From Fidelibacterota bacterium (lineage in GTDB: Bacteria > Pseudomonadota > Alphaproteobacteria > Rhodospirillales > Rhodospirillaceae), in assembly GCA_945903705.1 (NCBI GenBank), contig CAMDOZ010000014.1, positions 1 to 33,526 of the forward strand: a DNA stretch of 33,526 nucleotides, read 5' to 3'. Below, one piece after another: positions 7,896 to 15,518 of the stretch (the first letter of the stretch is position 1; each line of letters opens with the position of its first letter). Both the position numbers and the translations under genes were made by a program. The notes below the pieces were generated by a model. It was given only the letters and a program-made list of their open reading frames with translations. It was not told where the DNA came from and did not search any database.

Positions 7896-8444
7896 ATGCG
7901 TAGCAAGTTCCTGCTTTATCCAGCCGCCATTATCGCGAGCATCGCCGCCGTCCAGCCGGCGATCGCGGGTGCGCAGTACCTCACGGCCGAGCAGGCCATG
8001 GCGCTCCTGTATCCAAAGGGCGTGACCTTCACCGAGGATTTCCGACTACTGACCGACAAACAGATGCGCGACATCCGCGAATTCAGCGGCATCGAGCTGC
8101 GCGACCGCAAGGTACGCGCCTGGCGCGTGTCCAATGGCGACTGGCTTTTTGTCGACCACGTACTCGGCAAGGACGACACCGTCTACTACGCGCTTGCGCT
8201 TTCCGCGAAGGGTGAAGTCAAAGGCATCGAGATCATGGAGTGCTGGGAGCTCTACTCCAAGATCCGGTTGCCGGAGTGGCGCGCGCAGTTCACGGGCCGC
8301 AAGGACGGCGAACTGCGGATCAAGGGCGACATCGAGAACATCACCGGCGTGACGCTGTCGGCCAAGCACATTACCGAGGGCGTGATCCGGATGCTGGCGA
8401 CTCATACGCTGGTATTCGCCGATCCGACGTCGCCCGCCGGCTAA
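7896..8444 (+). CDS. Exported FMN-binding-domain protein, likely ApbE target
   Basis: A 182-residue protein with a Sec signal peptide (MRSK, hydrophobic 5-19, likely cut after AIA at 24); no twin-arginine motif. The C-terminal part fits the FMN_bind domain of NqrC/RnfG: GEVKGIEIMECWELY (about 106-120) and DIENITGVTLSAKHITEGV (145-163). The flavinylation consensus is D-x-x-[ST]-G-A-T; here it reads E147-N-I-T-G-V-T153, with Glu for Asp and Val for Ala, and T153 the expected attachment site. Function inferred: covalent-FMN electron carrier in the periplasm working with the upstream membrane protein. The gene converges on the metallophosphoesterase with a four-base overlap. The deviation from the consensus is the main doubt about whether FMN is really attached. 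Confidence 0.72.
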   Translation: MRSKFLLYPAAIIASIAAVQPAIAGAQYLTAEQAMALLYPKGVTFTEDFRLLTDKQMRDIREFSGIELRDRKVRAWRVSNGDWLFVDHVLGKDDTVYYALALSAKGEVKGIEIMECWELYSKIRLPEWRAQFTGRKDGELRIKGDIENITGVTLSAKHITEGVIRMLATHTLVFADPTSPAG

Positions 8445-9604
8445 GCGTCCTGTCTCAGCGTTATCAGCGTAATCTCTGACGGTACCGCCGTGCGCAGCGG
8501 CGGGCCCCAATAGCCCGTTCCCTGATTCACGTAGATCCACATATTCTCGAACCGGTTCAGGCCGCGGGAGAAGCGGTGGAAGAGTCCGATCAGGAGATTG
8601 AACGGGAAGTACTGCCCGGAGTGCGTATGCCCCGAAAGCTGGAGGTCGCAACCGGCAGCATGGCAGTCCTCAAAGCTCGCCGGTTGATGAGCGAGAATGA
8701 TACGTGGCGCGCCTTCCGGGGCGCCCGCGACCGCGCGCCGCGCATCGGAAGCATGATCGTTCGGCAGTGCGCGCGTCGACCAGTCCGTCACACCCGCCAC
8801 CACAATCGACTCCCCGTCTCGCGTGATCACGTCGTGAGCGTTGTTGAGAACGCGGGCACCCAGGCGGGCGAACTCGTCGATCCAGCCCATGGGATCGCTG
8901 AAATACTCGTGATTGCCGGTGACAAAATACATGCCGTGTGGCGCCTTGAGTTCACCCAAGGGCGCAACATGCTCGGCGAGGTCGTCCACGGCCCCGTCGG
9001 TGAAGTCGCCGGTCAGCGCGATTAAGTCGGGCTTCAAGCCATTGACGATATCGACGACGTTCTGAGTATAGCCCCTGCGCACCGTGAGACCGACGTGCAG
9101 ATCGGACACTTGCGCGATGGTGAAACCGTCAAAGGCTTTCGGAAGATTACGCAGCGCAACTTCGACCCGCTTCACCATGGGGCCGGTGCGCGCCTGGAAG
9201 ATGCCGAGCGCCGAGGTTCCCAACGCAAGCGCGCCAAGCGTGATCAAGGTGCGGCGGTCGAAGTCGACCATATCCGCCGGCGGCGCCACCTTCTTCCAGA
9301 TCAAGGTCACGATGTCGACTGCGAACACCATCGCCACGAAGGCCGTCATGACGCCGAAGACGACGTAAGACACCCAGTTAATGGCGACGATCATCGCCTC
9401 GCCGCCCTCACGCTGGGCGAGGTCGGCGAACCAGAGCCTGTTGCCAAAGAAGGCCGCAAGCTGCAGGGCGAGGATCGCGAGGACGATCAGCCAGGAGACG
9501 GTGAGATGTTGGCTGGCGAGCGGCCAACGCGCGATGACGCGCGCGCCTGCGTAAATATTGAAGGCAACGAGGACGCCAAGGATGAGCCAGATACGCGGCG
9601 GCAA
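8441..9604 (-). CDS. Membrane-anchored metallophosphoesterase (YkuE/YaeI-like)
   Basis: A 387-residue protein with four N-terminal membrane helices or hydrophobic segments (about 5-23, 36-54, 72-101 and 119-137) and a calcineurin-type phosphoesterase domain from about 160. The metal-binding motifs are complete: SDLHVG (D168, H170), GDFTDG (D200), GNHE (N231, H232), AHQP (H306) and SGHTHSGQ (H326, H328). Relatives hydrolyse phosphodiesters or UDP-diacylglucosamine-like pyrophosphates, but the substrate here cannot be read from the sequence. The start is TTG at 9604 with GGAG eight bases upstream on the minus strand. Its end overlaps the FMN protein gene tail to tail. Confidence 0.87.
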   Translation of the reverse strand: MPPRIWLILGVLVAFNIYAGARVIARWPLASQHLTVSWLIVLAILALQLAAFFGNRLWFADLAQREGGEAMIVAINWVSYVVFGVMTAFVAMVFAVDIVTLIWKKVAPPADMVDFDRRTLITLGALALGTSALGIFQARTGPMVKRVEVALRNLPKAFDGFTIAQVSDLHVGLTVRRGYTQNVVDIVNGLKPDLIALTGDFTDGAVDDLAEHVAPLGELKAPHGMYFVTGNHEYFSDPMGWIDEFARLGARVLNNAHDVITRDGESIVVAGVTDWSTRALPNDHASDARRAVAGAPEGAPRIILAHQPASFEDCHAAGCDLQLSGHTHSGQYFPFNLLIGLFHRFSRGLNRFENMWIYVNQGTGYWGPPLRTAVPSEITLITLRQDA

Positions 9605-9746
9605 GGGCGGTTCTCCGAGCTAGGCGCAGCATTTTAGCCGGCCGGGATGGTTAGCACAGTTTCGCCACAGTCGGTTGTTTTTCGTCCTATTCTCGCCGCG
9701 AAGCGCTGCGACAGTTCCACCCTCGAACCTAACTCTGGGGGCTGTC

Positions 9747-9917
9747 TTGAAATTCCTTGCCATTTTTTTCGTGTGCGCTGTGGTGAGCGCATCCGCACGC
9801 GATATCAATTTCGCGGTGATGTTTAGCATCCTGGCTGGAGCGACGCTCATTGAAGCGACCGCGCGGAGCCTCGCCGAGCGCGCAGCGCGCCGCCAGATGC
9901 CAGTGCGAAGCGAGTGA
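9747..9917 (+). CDS. Possible small single-helix membrane protein
   Basis: A 56-residue frame starting at TTG 9747 behind GGGGG. It gives KFLAIFFVCAVVSASARDINF, then AVMFSILAGATLIEATARSL and a basic tail. It looks like one or two membrane segments with a charged end. An upstream TTG at 9675 in the same frame would make 80 residues but adds an unlikely Pro/Ser-rich leader. No family is recognised. Codon third positions are mostly G or C, which mildly supports coding; the lack of ATG and a clean ribosome site argues against it. Confidence 0.33.
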   Translation: MKFLAIFFVCAVVSASARDINFAVMFSILAGATLIEATARSLAERAARRQMPVRSE

Positions 9918-10052
9918 ACGCGACGTCACGCGCGATGCCGTCATCACTTTTTTCGCGCTGCTGAATTATTGACACTTTTTAACGTCATCAGTTGCGAACA
10001 CGGTGGCGTAATGCACTTTCGATTTTGCCGACGACGGAAGGGGGAATCACCG

Positions 10053-10862
10053 ATGCGTCGTTTACTTTTTTTCCCGCTTGCGAGCGCCTGCGCTGTCTTG
10101 CTTAGCGCGTGTGCGCCGAATTTCTCGCCCAATACCTATTCCAGCAACGCGGTCCAGCTCGCCAACAAGGTCGAGGCAGGAACGATCATCGGCTTCCGCG
10201 AAGTGCAGATCAGCGCCAACGGCAGCATTGGCGCGGTGACCGGCGGCGCCGTGGGCGGCGTCCTGGGCGCGGAGTATGCGAACTCCGCACTGGTGGCCGT
10301 AGGTGGAACCACCGTCGGCGGCATGTTGGGCAATGCCCTTGAACACGCCGCCCGCGACACCACGGGCTGGGAATACATTATCCGCAAAGACAATGGCGAT
10401 ATGCTGTCGGTGACGCAGCGCGAAGCGACTCCGCTCACCTTGGCACAGCGCGTTCTCGTTATCATGGGTCCGCAAGCCCGCGTCGTACCCGACTACTCTG
10501 TGCCGCAGGAGCCGAGGGTCGCCGCCGCGCCGATCGAGGAGAAGAAAGAGGCGAAGGCCGAACCGGTGAAGGTGGAAGTAGTGCTATCGCTGCCACCGGG
10601 CGTGACGGTGCAGCCGAGGCCCGCAGAAGTGAAGGCCGCAGCCGCCGAGGACCCCGCCCCGGCGCTGCGTCCGGCGCCGTTCGAGGAGCGTCTGCTCGAT
10701 GCAATTACAATGACAACGCCGCTCTCGGAAATCATGGCTCATGAAACGCCGGTCGTCGCAGAGTCGGTCACAGAGGCCGAACCCGCCCCGGAGCCTGCCG
10801 CAGAAGCCGCCTCGGAACCTGAAACGCCGCCAGCCAGCGTTAAGGCGGCGCCGCAGCCTTAG
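10053..10862 (+). CDS. Glycine-zipper outer-membrane lipoprotein (SlyB/17-kDa antigen-like)
   Basis: A 269-residue lipoprotein. The start is ATG 10053, preceded by AAGGGGGAA. Residues 1-20 form a lipoprotein signal ending in LLSAC, so C20 is the lipidated residue. A glycine-zipper segment follows (GSIGAVTGGAVGGVLGAEY, then VAVGGTTVGGMLGNALE), with the WEYIIRKDNGDMLSVTQ stretch typical of SlyB/PcP and rickettsial 17-kDa antigens. Next comes an unusual tail of about 110 residues rich in Pro, Ala, Glu and Val (from about residue 155), which the family normally lacks. The tail could span the periplasm or bind the cell wall; that is inference. The last 23 bases overlap the convergent EamA gene. 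Confidence 0.78.
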   Translation: MRRLLFFPLASACAVLLSACAPNFSPNTYSSNAVQLANKVEAGTIIGFREVQISANGSIGAVTGGAVGGVLGAEYANSALVAVGGTTVGGMLGNALEHAARDTTGWEYIIRKDNGDMLSVTQREATPLTLAQRVLVIMGPQARVVPDYSVPQEPRVAAAPIEEKKEAKAEPVKVEVVLSLPPGVTVQPRPAEVKAAAAEDPAPALRPAPFEERLLDAITMTTPLSEIMAHETPVVAESVTEAEPAPEPAAEAASEPETPPASVKAAPQP

Positions 10863-11739
10863 GGCCGAAGAATTTCGGCCAAAGGGTGTTGAAAGCAAGA
10901 CCTGATATGATCAGAGCGCAGGCGACAATCTTCCAAAGTGGGAGCCCTTCGCCCAGAAGTGCGACCGAGGCGCCAATCCCGAAAACGGGCACGAGCAATG
11001 ACACAGGCGCGATGGTGGCCGCGGGATGGCGAGCGAGAAGCCAGCCCCAGGCTGTGTAGCCAAAAAGCGTATTGCCGAAGGACTGCCACAAGACGCCGGC
11101 CCAGGTAGCCACGTCGGCCATCACTAATCCCTCATGGATCGCCGGCCAGCCGTCGTAGAGGAGCGAGAGCACGACGAGCGGCGGTACCGCAAAGGCGCTC
11201 GCCCAAACGACGTAGGAGAGCATGTCCACCTGGCCGGCCTGACGCGCCACCGTGTTGCCCCCGGCCCAGCTTGCGCCCGCGAGAAGCACGAGCGCGAGTC
11301 CCAGCATCGTAGCGCTGCCATCGGTGAATATCGCAATCACCCCGACACCGGCCACGGCGACAAGAAGAGCGAGCCATTGAAACGGCCGCACCTTCTCGCC
11401 GTTGAACCAGATGGAAAGGCCGATTGTAAAGAAGACCTGCATCTGGACGACGAGTGAGGCGAGGCCCGGCGAGATATAGCCGTCCACGGCGATGTACAGC
11501 AGCGCAAACTGCCCGACACTGATGAGCAGGCTATAGGCGGCGAGCTGCTTCCAGGGGACCGCGGGCCGCTTGATGAACAGCGCCGCCGGAAAAAATACGA
11601 AGACGAAACGTAGGCAGGCGAACAGAATCGGCGGGAGATTGTCGAGGGTCGTCTTGATTACGACGAAGTTCGTGCCCCAGACGGCGACGACCGCAAGCGC
11701 CAGTAGGATGTGAGAGAGAGGAAGCGAGCGGGACGTCAA
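10840..11739 (-). CDS. EamA-family (DMT) inner-membrane exporter
   Basis: A 299-residue protein with ten hydrophobic helices in two EamA halves. The first half begins LLALAVVAVWGTNFVVIK, the classic WGxxFxxxK opening of the drug/metabolite transporter family; the second begins LALVLLAGASWAGGNTVARQ. TAWGWLLARHPAATIAPVSLLVPVFG and LLGEGLPLWKIVACALIISG are typical helix 8-10 segments. Members export amino acids and other metabolites, e.g. cysteine or O-acetylserine; the substrate here is not known. The start is TTG at 11739, with an in-frame stop at 11752, so no longer form exists; the ribosome site is weak. The 136 bases behind it up to the surface-carbohydrate gene hold nothing I can name. Confidence 0.87.
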   Translation of the reverse strand: MTSRSLPLSHILLALAVVAVWGTNFVVIKTTLDNLPPILFACLRFVFVFFPAALFIKRPAVPWKQLAAYSLLISVGQFALLYIAVDGYISPGLASLVVQMQVFFTIGLSIWFNGEKVRPFQWLALLVAVAGVGVIAIFTDGSATMLGLALVLLAGASWAGGNTVARQAGQVDMLSYVVWASAFAVPPLVVLSLLYDGWPAIHEGLVMADVATWAGVLWQSFGNTLFGYTAWGWLLARHPAATIAPVSLLVPVFGIGASVALLGEGLPLWKIVACALIISGLAFNTLWPKFFGPKAAAPP

Positions 11740-11875
11740 AGGGAGGTGCCGTCAAAGAGCTTCGAGACGGACGTTCTACCGTTTATTTGCCAACGGCGTT
11801 AGCGTCTTCGGCGTCGACTGATCCGCCATTCCGGTATTCCAGCACTGCGGCGACGGCATAGGTGGGCACCGCCGC

Positions 11876-13120
11876 TCACGGCGGCATCAAGAAAACTACC
11901 GAATCATCGAGATCCATGCCTTCGATTTTTGCGCCGCCCGTGAGCGCGAGCACGCGCCCGAGTGCTTGGCGGAACTCCTGAGGAGAAACTGTGAACTTCG
12001 CACGTTCCTGCTCATTCCTCTGGGCCGGCGCCCATCCCATCTGATTCAATCGCGTCGGCTTGGGCAGCAACTTCACGAGCTCGCGCGCGGTGATTTCCGC
12101 ACTTTTTTCCGGAAAGATGTCGGTGCGGTAGGGCGCGGCCAGCGGCCCCGCCCCGGCCTTCAACAGCTGTTCCACGGGGCCATAAGCCTCTTCCGCAGAA
12201 GCGACGGTGAAGTTGACGTCACGGACGATCAACCGTTTCGACCAATCTTCCAACGGACTGATATTGAGAGCTGGCGTGCCCAACAGCGTGACTTCCACGC
12301 CTAGCGTCGAGTCACTGTGAATCATCAGCGCGGCGTGCTTCGTCCATGGGTAAGGATCGGACTCGGCGACGACGCGGACATGGGGATGACCTTTCGCGAC
12401 CTCCCGCCAAAGTTCCACACGCTCGCTGGGGTGGGGCCGAATGACGATGTCGTGGCTTTTTTGTTCGATAAACCACGCAAGTAGCGCTTTCGTCTCCCGC
12501 AGGGCGGCGACCTCGTAATCCACGCGAGCCTTCATCAGCGCGGCCGTCTCGGGCTTCGACCTGTCGAGCTGCAACGCCGTTGCATAGAGATCCATCGCCT
12601 TGTTGACGTCGCCCCAAGTACTGTTGGTTCGTCCAAAGGACGTATTGAACAGGATGTAGGGCCGCGGATGCGGACGCTCATACGAAGCAGAGCGCAGCAA
12701 GTCGCCGCGCGCCGAGCCAGTTACGACCACGCCATCGCGCGCTTTTGGAAACGCCTTGACGAGCGCTCGCTTGTGGCTCGCGTTGAACGCAAAGTAGCGA
12801 TCGCAGTGATCGAAGGTGGAGGCTTCGGTCGTATTGGCGGCGAGATCTTCCGACCAGCCGAGCGATTCTTCATCCGAGGCAACGACGGCGTGACCATGGC
12901 CTTTGACGGTTGCCATGCCGTCGGCCTGAATCTTATTCGCCGTCTTGAAATAGTAGACGCCGCGCAGGGCCTGGCCGGCGTTTTGACCGAGACCCCAGTA
13001 CTGCCCGACCACAGCGTAGTAGCCGAGTTTGACGAGATGCGCCGCGATCAGGAGTCGCGAATCGAGATCGCGCCCTTTTATTTCGCAGGTGAGATAGACG
13101 ATTGGAGCCGTCGCAGCCAG
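11876..13120 (-). CDS. Surface carbohydrate biosynthesis protein, GT-B-like; probable CTG start
   Basis: The protein belongs to a family annotated as surface carbohydrate biosynthesis, with a GT-B-like fold as in capsule and teichoic acid polymerases. Visible marks are VVASDEESLGW, VVTGSARGDLLR, IVIRPHPSERVELWREV and MIHSDSTLGVEVTLLGTPALNI. The first usual start (GTG at 13012) would cut into the conserved N-terminus: the frame continues upstream as IVYLTCEIKGRDLDSRLL and LIAAHLVKLGYYAV, which matches the family opening. The only plausible start there is CTG at 13120, with AGGAGA seven bases before it, giving 414 residues. It is soluble, probably cytoplasmic, acting on a nucleotide-activated or lipid-linked sugar. 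It lies downstream of a terminator ending the amidohydrolase gene. No other polysaccharide genes are nearby. Confidence 0.75.
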   Translation of the reverse strand: MAATAPIVYLTCEIKGRDLDSRLLIAAHLVKLGYYAVVGQYWGLGQNAGQALRGVYYFKTANKIQADGMATVKGHGHAVVASDEESLGWSEDLAANTTEASTFDHCDRYFAFNASHKRALVKAFPKARDGVVVTGSARGDLLRSASYERPHPRPYILFNTSFGRTNSTWGDVNKAMDLYATALQLDRSKPETAALMKARVDYEVAALRETKALLAWFIEQKSHDIVIRPHPSERVELWREVAKGHPHVRVVAESDPYPWTKHAALMIHSDSTLGVEVTLLGTPALNISPLEDWSKRLIVRDVNFTVASAEEAYGPVEQLLKAGAGPLAAPYRTDIFPEKSAEITARELVKLLPKPTRLNQMGWAPAQRNEQERAKFTVSPQEFRQALGRVLALTGGAKIEGMDLDDSVVFLMPP

Positions 13121-13134
13121 GATGTCTCTCCTGC

Positions 13135-13171
13135 AAAAAAGAATCGGCCGTCGGCGAAAATCGCCGACGGC
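13135..13171 (-). terminator. Rho-independent terminator of the amidohydrolase gene
   Basis: A perfect 11-base stem, GCCGTCGGCGA (13147-13157) and TCGCCGACGGC (13161-13171), has a three-base loop. On the minus strand it is followed by CGATTC and six T (13140-13135). It ends the 13203-14429 gene. The T-run directly abuts the ribosome site of the next minus-strand gene, so read-through would be needed for cotranscription. Confidence 0.85.
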
Positions 13172-13202
13172 GCGGTCCTTTTCAAGTCAGTCGGCGTAGA
13201 TG

Positions 13203-14429
13203 CTAGGGGTAAGCCTTGCGATCCACAGCGACGCCCTTCAGGTAAACGGCATTGATCCGCCTCGTGTTCTTGATGTCTTCCAGCGGATTGCCGTCGAGCA
13301 CAAGGATGTCGGCGGTCTTGCCGACGGCCAACGTGCCGGAGTCCGGAATACGCAGCCATTTCGCCGCATCGCCCGTGGCGGAGACGAGGACCTTCATCGG
13401 CGACATGCCGGCGAGGACCATGTCTTCCATTTCGAAGTGCGGCGCGTACGGCGTGTTGCCGTCGGTGCCCATGACGATGACGGCGCCTGCGTCCGACATT
13501 TTCTTGAGATTGCGCGCCTGGATCGCATGACCCTTCGCGGCCCCTTCATTGGCGACATTACCGGCTTCGACCTTGGCGTATTCGGCGGCTGGAAGAGCCG
13601 CCTTCAGCCATGAGGCATCGGCGACCGCACCGCGGGCGCCCATGTTCGGGTTCAAGACGAAGTTCGGCTTCTGCTTCAGAAGGCCCATGAATTCGTCGTC
13701 CACGTCGGCGTCACGCACACCGTGGGCAAAGGCGTCGAGATTGGCGCGGAGCAGTCCTTTGGCGTCTGCGAGGTCGAAGATGTGGGCTGTGACGCGCAGT
13801 TTAGCCTTATGCGCGGCGTCAATGATCGGGCCGTAGAGCGCGGGCGTGAGCTTCTCGTACTTTTCGTCGCGGTCATCGACCCAGATTTTGAGGATATCAA
13901 CCTTCTTCGCCGCCTGCTCGCCGACGGCCTTGATGCCTTCCTCAGCGGTGTTGATCCAGTAGGCCTCTCCTCCCCGCCCAGGCTCGTGCCGGGTGATGCC
14001 GCGGCCGGCCGTGAAGTAGCGCGACGACGCTGCCGACTGTGCCGCGCGGTATTGATAGGGCGGTTCGGTATTGTCGATGCCCAAGCTCATCGAGGCGCTG
14101 ACGCCGAAATAGGCGCGGCGCTTAAAGTCCGTATCGATGCCTTCCTTGGTCTGGCTGAGATGTTCGTGCGTATTGATGAGCGTGGGCATGATGGTCTTGC
14201 CCTTCGCATCGACGCGTGTCGCACCGGCGGGCGCCTTCACGCTGGCGGCCGGGCCAACCTGCGTGATCTTGCCGTTCTCGACGACGACCGTACCGTTCTC
14301 GATCGGCGCGCTGCCGTCGCCGACGATAACGCGGCCGCCTTCGAAGACGAGATTTTGCGCGGCCGCGGGGCCTGCCAGCCCCATCGCGGCGACGAGCGCG
14401 GCGGCGGCGGTAAACTTCAAGGTTCGCAT
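13203..14429 (-). CDS. Exported metal-dependent amidohydrolase (imidazolonepropionase-like)
   Basis: A 408-residue amidohydrolase of the COG1228 type, related to imidazolonepropionase and Xaa-Pro dipeptidase-like enzymes. The start is ATG 14429 with a strong GGAGGGAGG six bases away; an upstream in-frame ATG at 14477 lacks one. Residues 1-24 are a Sec signal peptide ending AGPAAAQ. The metal site is visible: H88 and H90 (NTHEH), K181 (DILKIWVD, probable carbamylated Lys), H216 (TAHIFD), H236 (AHGVRD) and D323 (GTDGNTP). The C-terminal SGTLAVGKTADILVLDGNP is the usual beta-domain return. It should hydrolyse a C-N bond of a small amide or peptide in the periplasm; the substrate is unknown. AEC transporter upstream on the same strand, 112 bases away. 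Confidence 0.88.
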   Translation of the reverse strand: MRTLKFTAAAALVAAMGLAGPAAAQNLVFEGGRVIVGDGSAPIENGTVVVENGKITQVGPAASVKAPAGATRVDAKGKTIMPTLINTHEHLSQTKEGIDTDFKRRAYFGVSASMSLGIDNTEPPYQYRAAQSAASSRYFTAGRGITRHEPGRGGEAYWINTAEEGIKAVGEQAAKKVDILKIWVDDRDEKYEKLTPALYGPIIDAAHKAKLRVTAHIFDLADAKGLLRANLDAFAHGVRDADVDDEFMGLLKQKPNFVLNPNMGARGAVADASWLKAALPAAEYAKVEAGNVANEGAAKGHAIQARNLKKMSDAGAVIVMGTDGNTPYAPHFEMEDMVLAGMSPMKVLVSATGDAAKWLRIPDSGTLAVGKTADILVLDGNPLEDIKNTRRINAVYLKGVAVDRKAYP

Positions 14430-14541
14430 GAAAGCCTCCCTCCAGAGATTGAGAGGAAGCACTCTAACGCATTCCAAATCCGGGGAAAGACCCCGCGCAC
14501 CACTATGGCATATCCGTTACAGGCACACGGGGTCGTGAGGA

Positions 14542-15423
14542 TCAGCCGGTCAGTACGAATCCCATCAAAAAGGGAAGCAGGAGGAAGGCCGTGATGGTCG
14601 AAATGACAACCATCGCACCCACCTCTTCGTGTTTGCCGCCGTAGCGCAGTGCAAAAAGATAGGAGAACACAGCCGTCGGCATCGACGATTGAATCAATAC
14701 GACACCGCGCACGGGTCCTTCGAGACCAAGCACCGTCACCAATCCGAGCGCCACGCCGAAGCCGAGACCGAGGCGCAGGACTGAAAGCGCGAACGTGCGC
14801 GTAAAGGTGACGATACGCAGGCGTCCGAGCGAGGTCCCGAGGGAAATGAGCATGAGTGGGATGACCATGCGTCCAATCGCGTCGGTCGTGGTCATGATCA
14901 CGTCGGGCGGCGTTACGTCCGCCGCCAGACAGGCAATTGCAATGCCAATGCTCCAGAGGATCGGATTGCGCAACAGAATCGTCGGATGCATGTGCCCCGA
15001 GGCGACGCTTTGACCGATCGTGAATTGTGTAATCGTCATCGCGCAAAAAAAGGCGACGGCGAGCGAGAGTCCGGTATTGCCGAAAGCCAGCAGGCAAAGC
15101 GGAAGGCCCATGTTTCCGGCGTTGGGAAAAACCATCGCCGGCCAATAGGTCTTCAGCTCCATGCGCGCGAGCTTGAGAACGACGGCGGAGAGCAGGCCAA
15201 CGATGGCTAGCATCGCCAACCCAACGCCGGCGATTTCGCCGAGGGCCGAGAGTTCCGGCCGCCGGATCAGAAGCGTCGAGAACAACAGGCACGGCGTGCC
15301 GATGTTGATAATGAGATCCGTGATGGTGTTGTTGTCGAACGGCATACGCAGCCGCACCCAGGCAAAGCCGATGAAGGCCATGACAAGGACCGGCGCAATG
15401 ATGGTGAAGATCTGCTGGAGCAA
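14542..15423 (-). CDS. AEC-family transporter (auxin efflux carrier type)
   Basis: A 293-residue integral membrane protein with about ten helices. The opening FTIIAPVLVMAFIGFAWVRL, the NIGTPCLLFSTLL segment, FPNAGNMGLPLCLLAFG and the final VLIQSSMPTAVFSYLFALRYGG are the conserved blocks of the AEC/MdcF permease family. Members move malonate, malate or other small anions; no substrate can be read here. The start is TTG at 15423; an in-frame TAA at 15430 excludes a longer form, and the ribosome site is poor. It diverges from hprK across a 95-base gap. Confidence 0.87.
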   Translation of the reverse strand: MLQQIFTIIAPVLVMAFIGFAWVRLRMPFDNNTITDLIINIGTPCLLFSTLLIRRPELSALGEIAGVGLAMLAIVGLLSAVVLKLARMELKTYWPAMVFPNAGNMGLPLCLLAFGNTGLSLAVAFFCAMTITQFTIGQSVASGHMHPTILLRNPILWSIGIAIACLAADVTPPDVIMTTTDAIGRMVIPLMLISLGTSLGRLRIVTFTRTFALSVLRLGLGFGVALGLVTVLGLEGPVRGVVLIQSSMPTAVFSYLFALRYGGKHEEVGAMVVISTITAFLLLPFLMGFVLTG

Positions 15424-15481
15424 AGGGACTTACGCGACAGCCGAAGAGAGAGACAAAGAGATATCATACTGCTAGTCGAGA

Positions 15482-15499
15482 TTGACAGGGGAACCCCTG
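15482..15499 (+). promoter_or_regulatory. Consensus -35-like TTGACA overlapping a GC palindrome before hprK
   Basis: TTGACA (15482-15487) lies in the divergent AEC/hprK gap and overlaps the palindrome CAGGGG-AA-CCCCTG (15486-15499). No matching -10 is visible at 16-18 bases, so the promoter call is weak. The palindrome could be a binding site for a repressor of either gene. Confidence 0.28.
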
Positions 15500-15518
15500 C
15501 CCCTCCACCCTCGCCGCT

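Noticed and set aside
9969-9997. TTGACA as a promoter of the lipoprotein gene
   Set aside because: No acceptable -10 lies at 16-18 bases (TTGCGA at 17).
13078-13359. A 93-codon minus-strand frame across the terminator
   Set aside because: It crosses an intrinsic terminator, is in a different frame from both neighbours and has no family resemblance.
10902-15423. A polysaccharide biosynthesis island
   Set aside because: Only one surface-carbohydrate gene is present; the neighbours are transporters and a hydrolase with no sugar-nucleotide or flippase genes.
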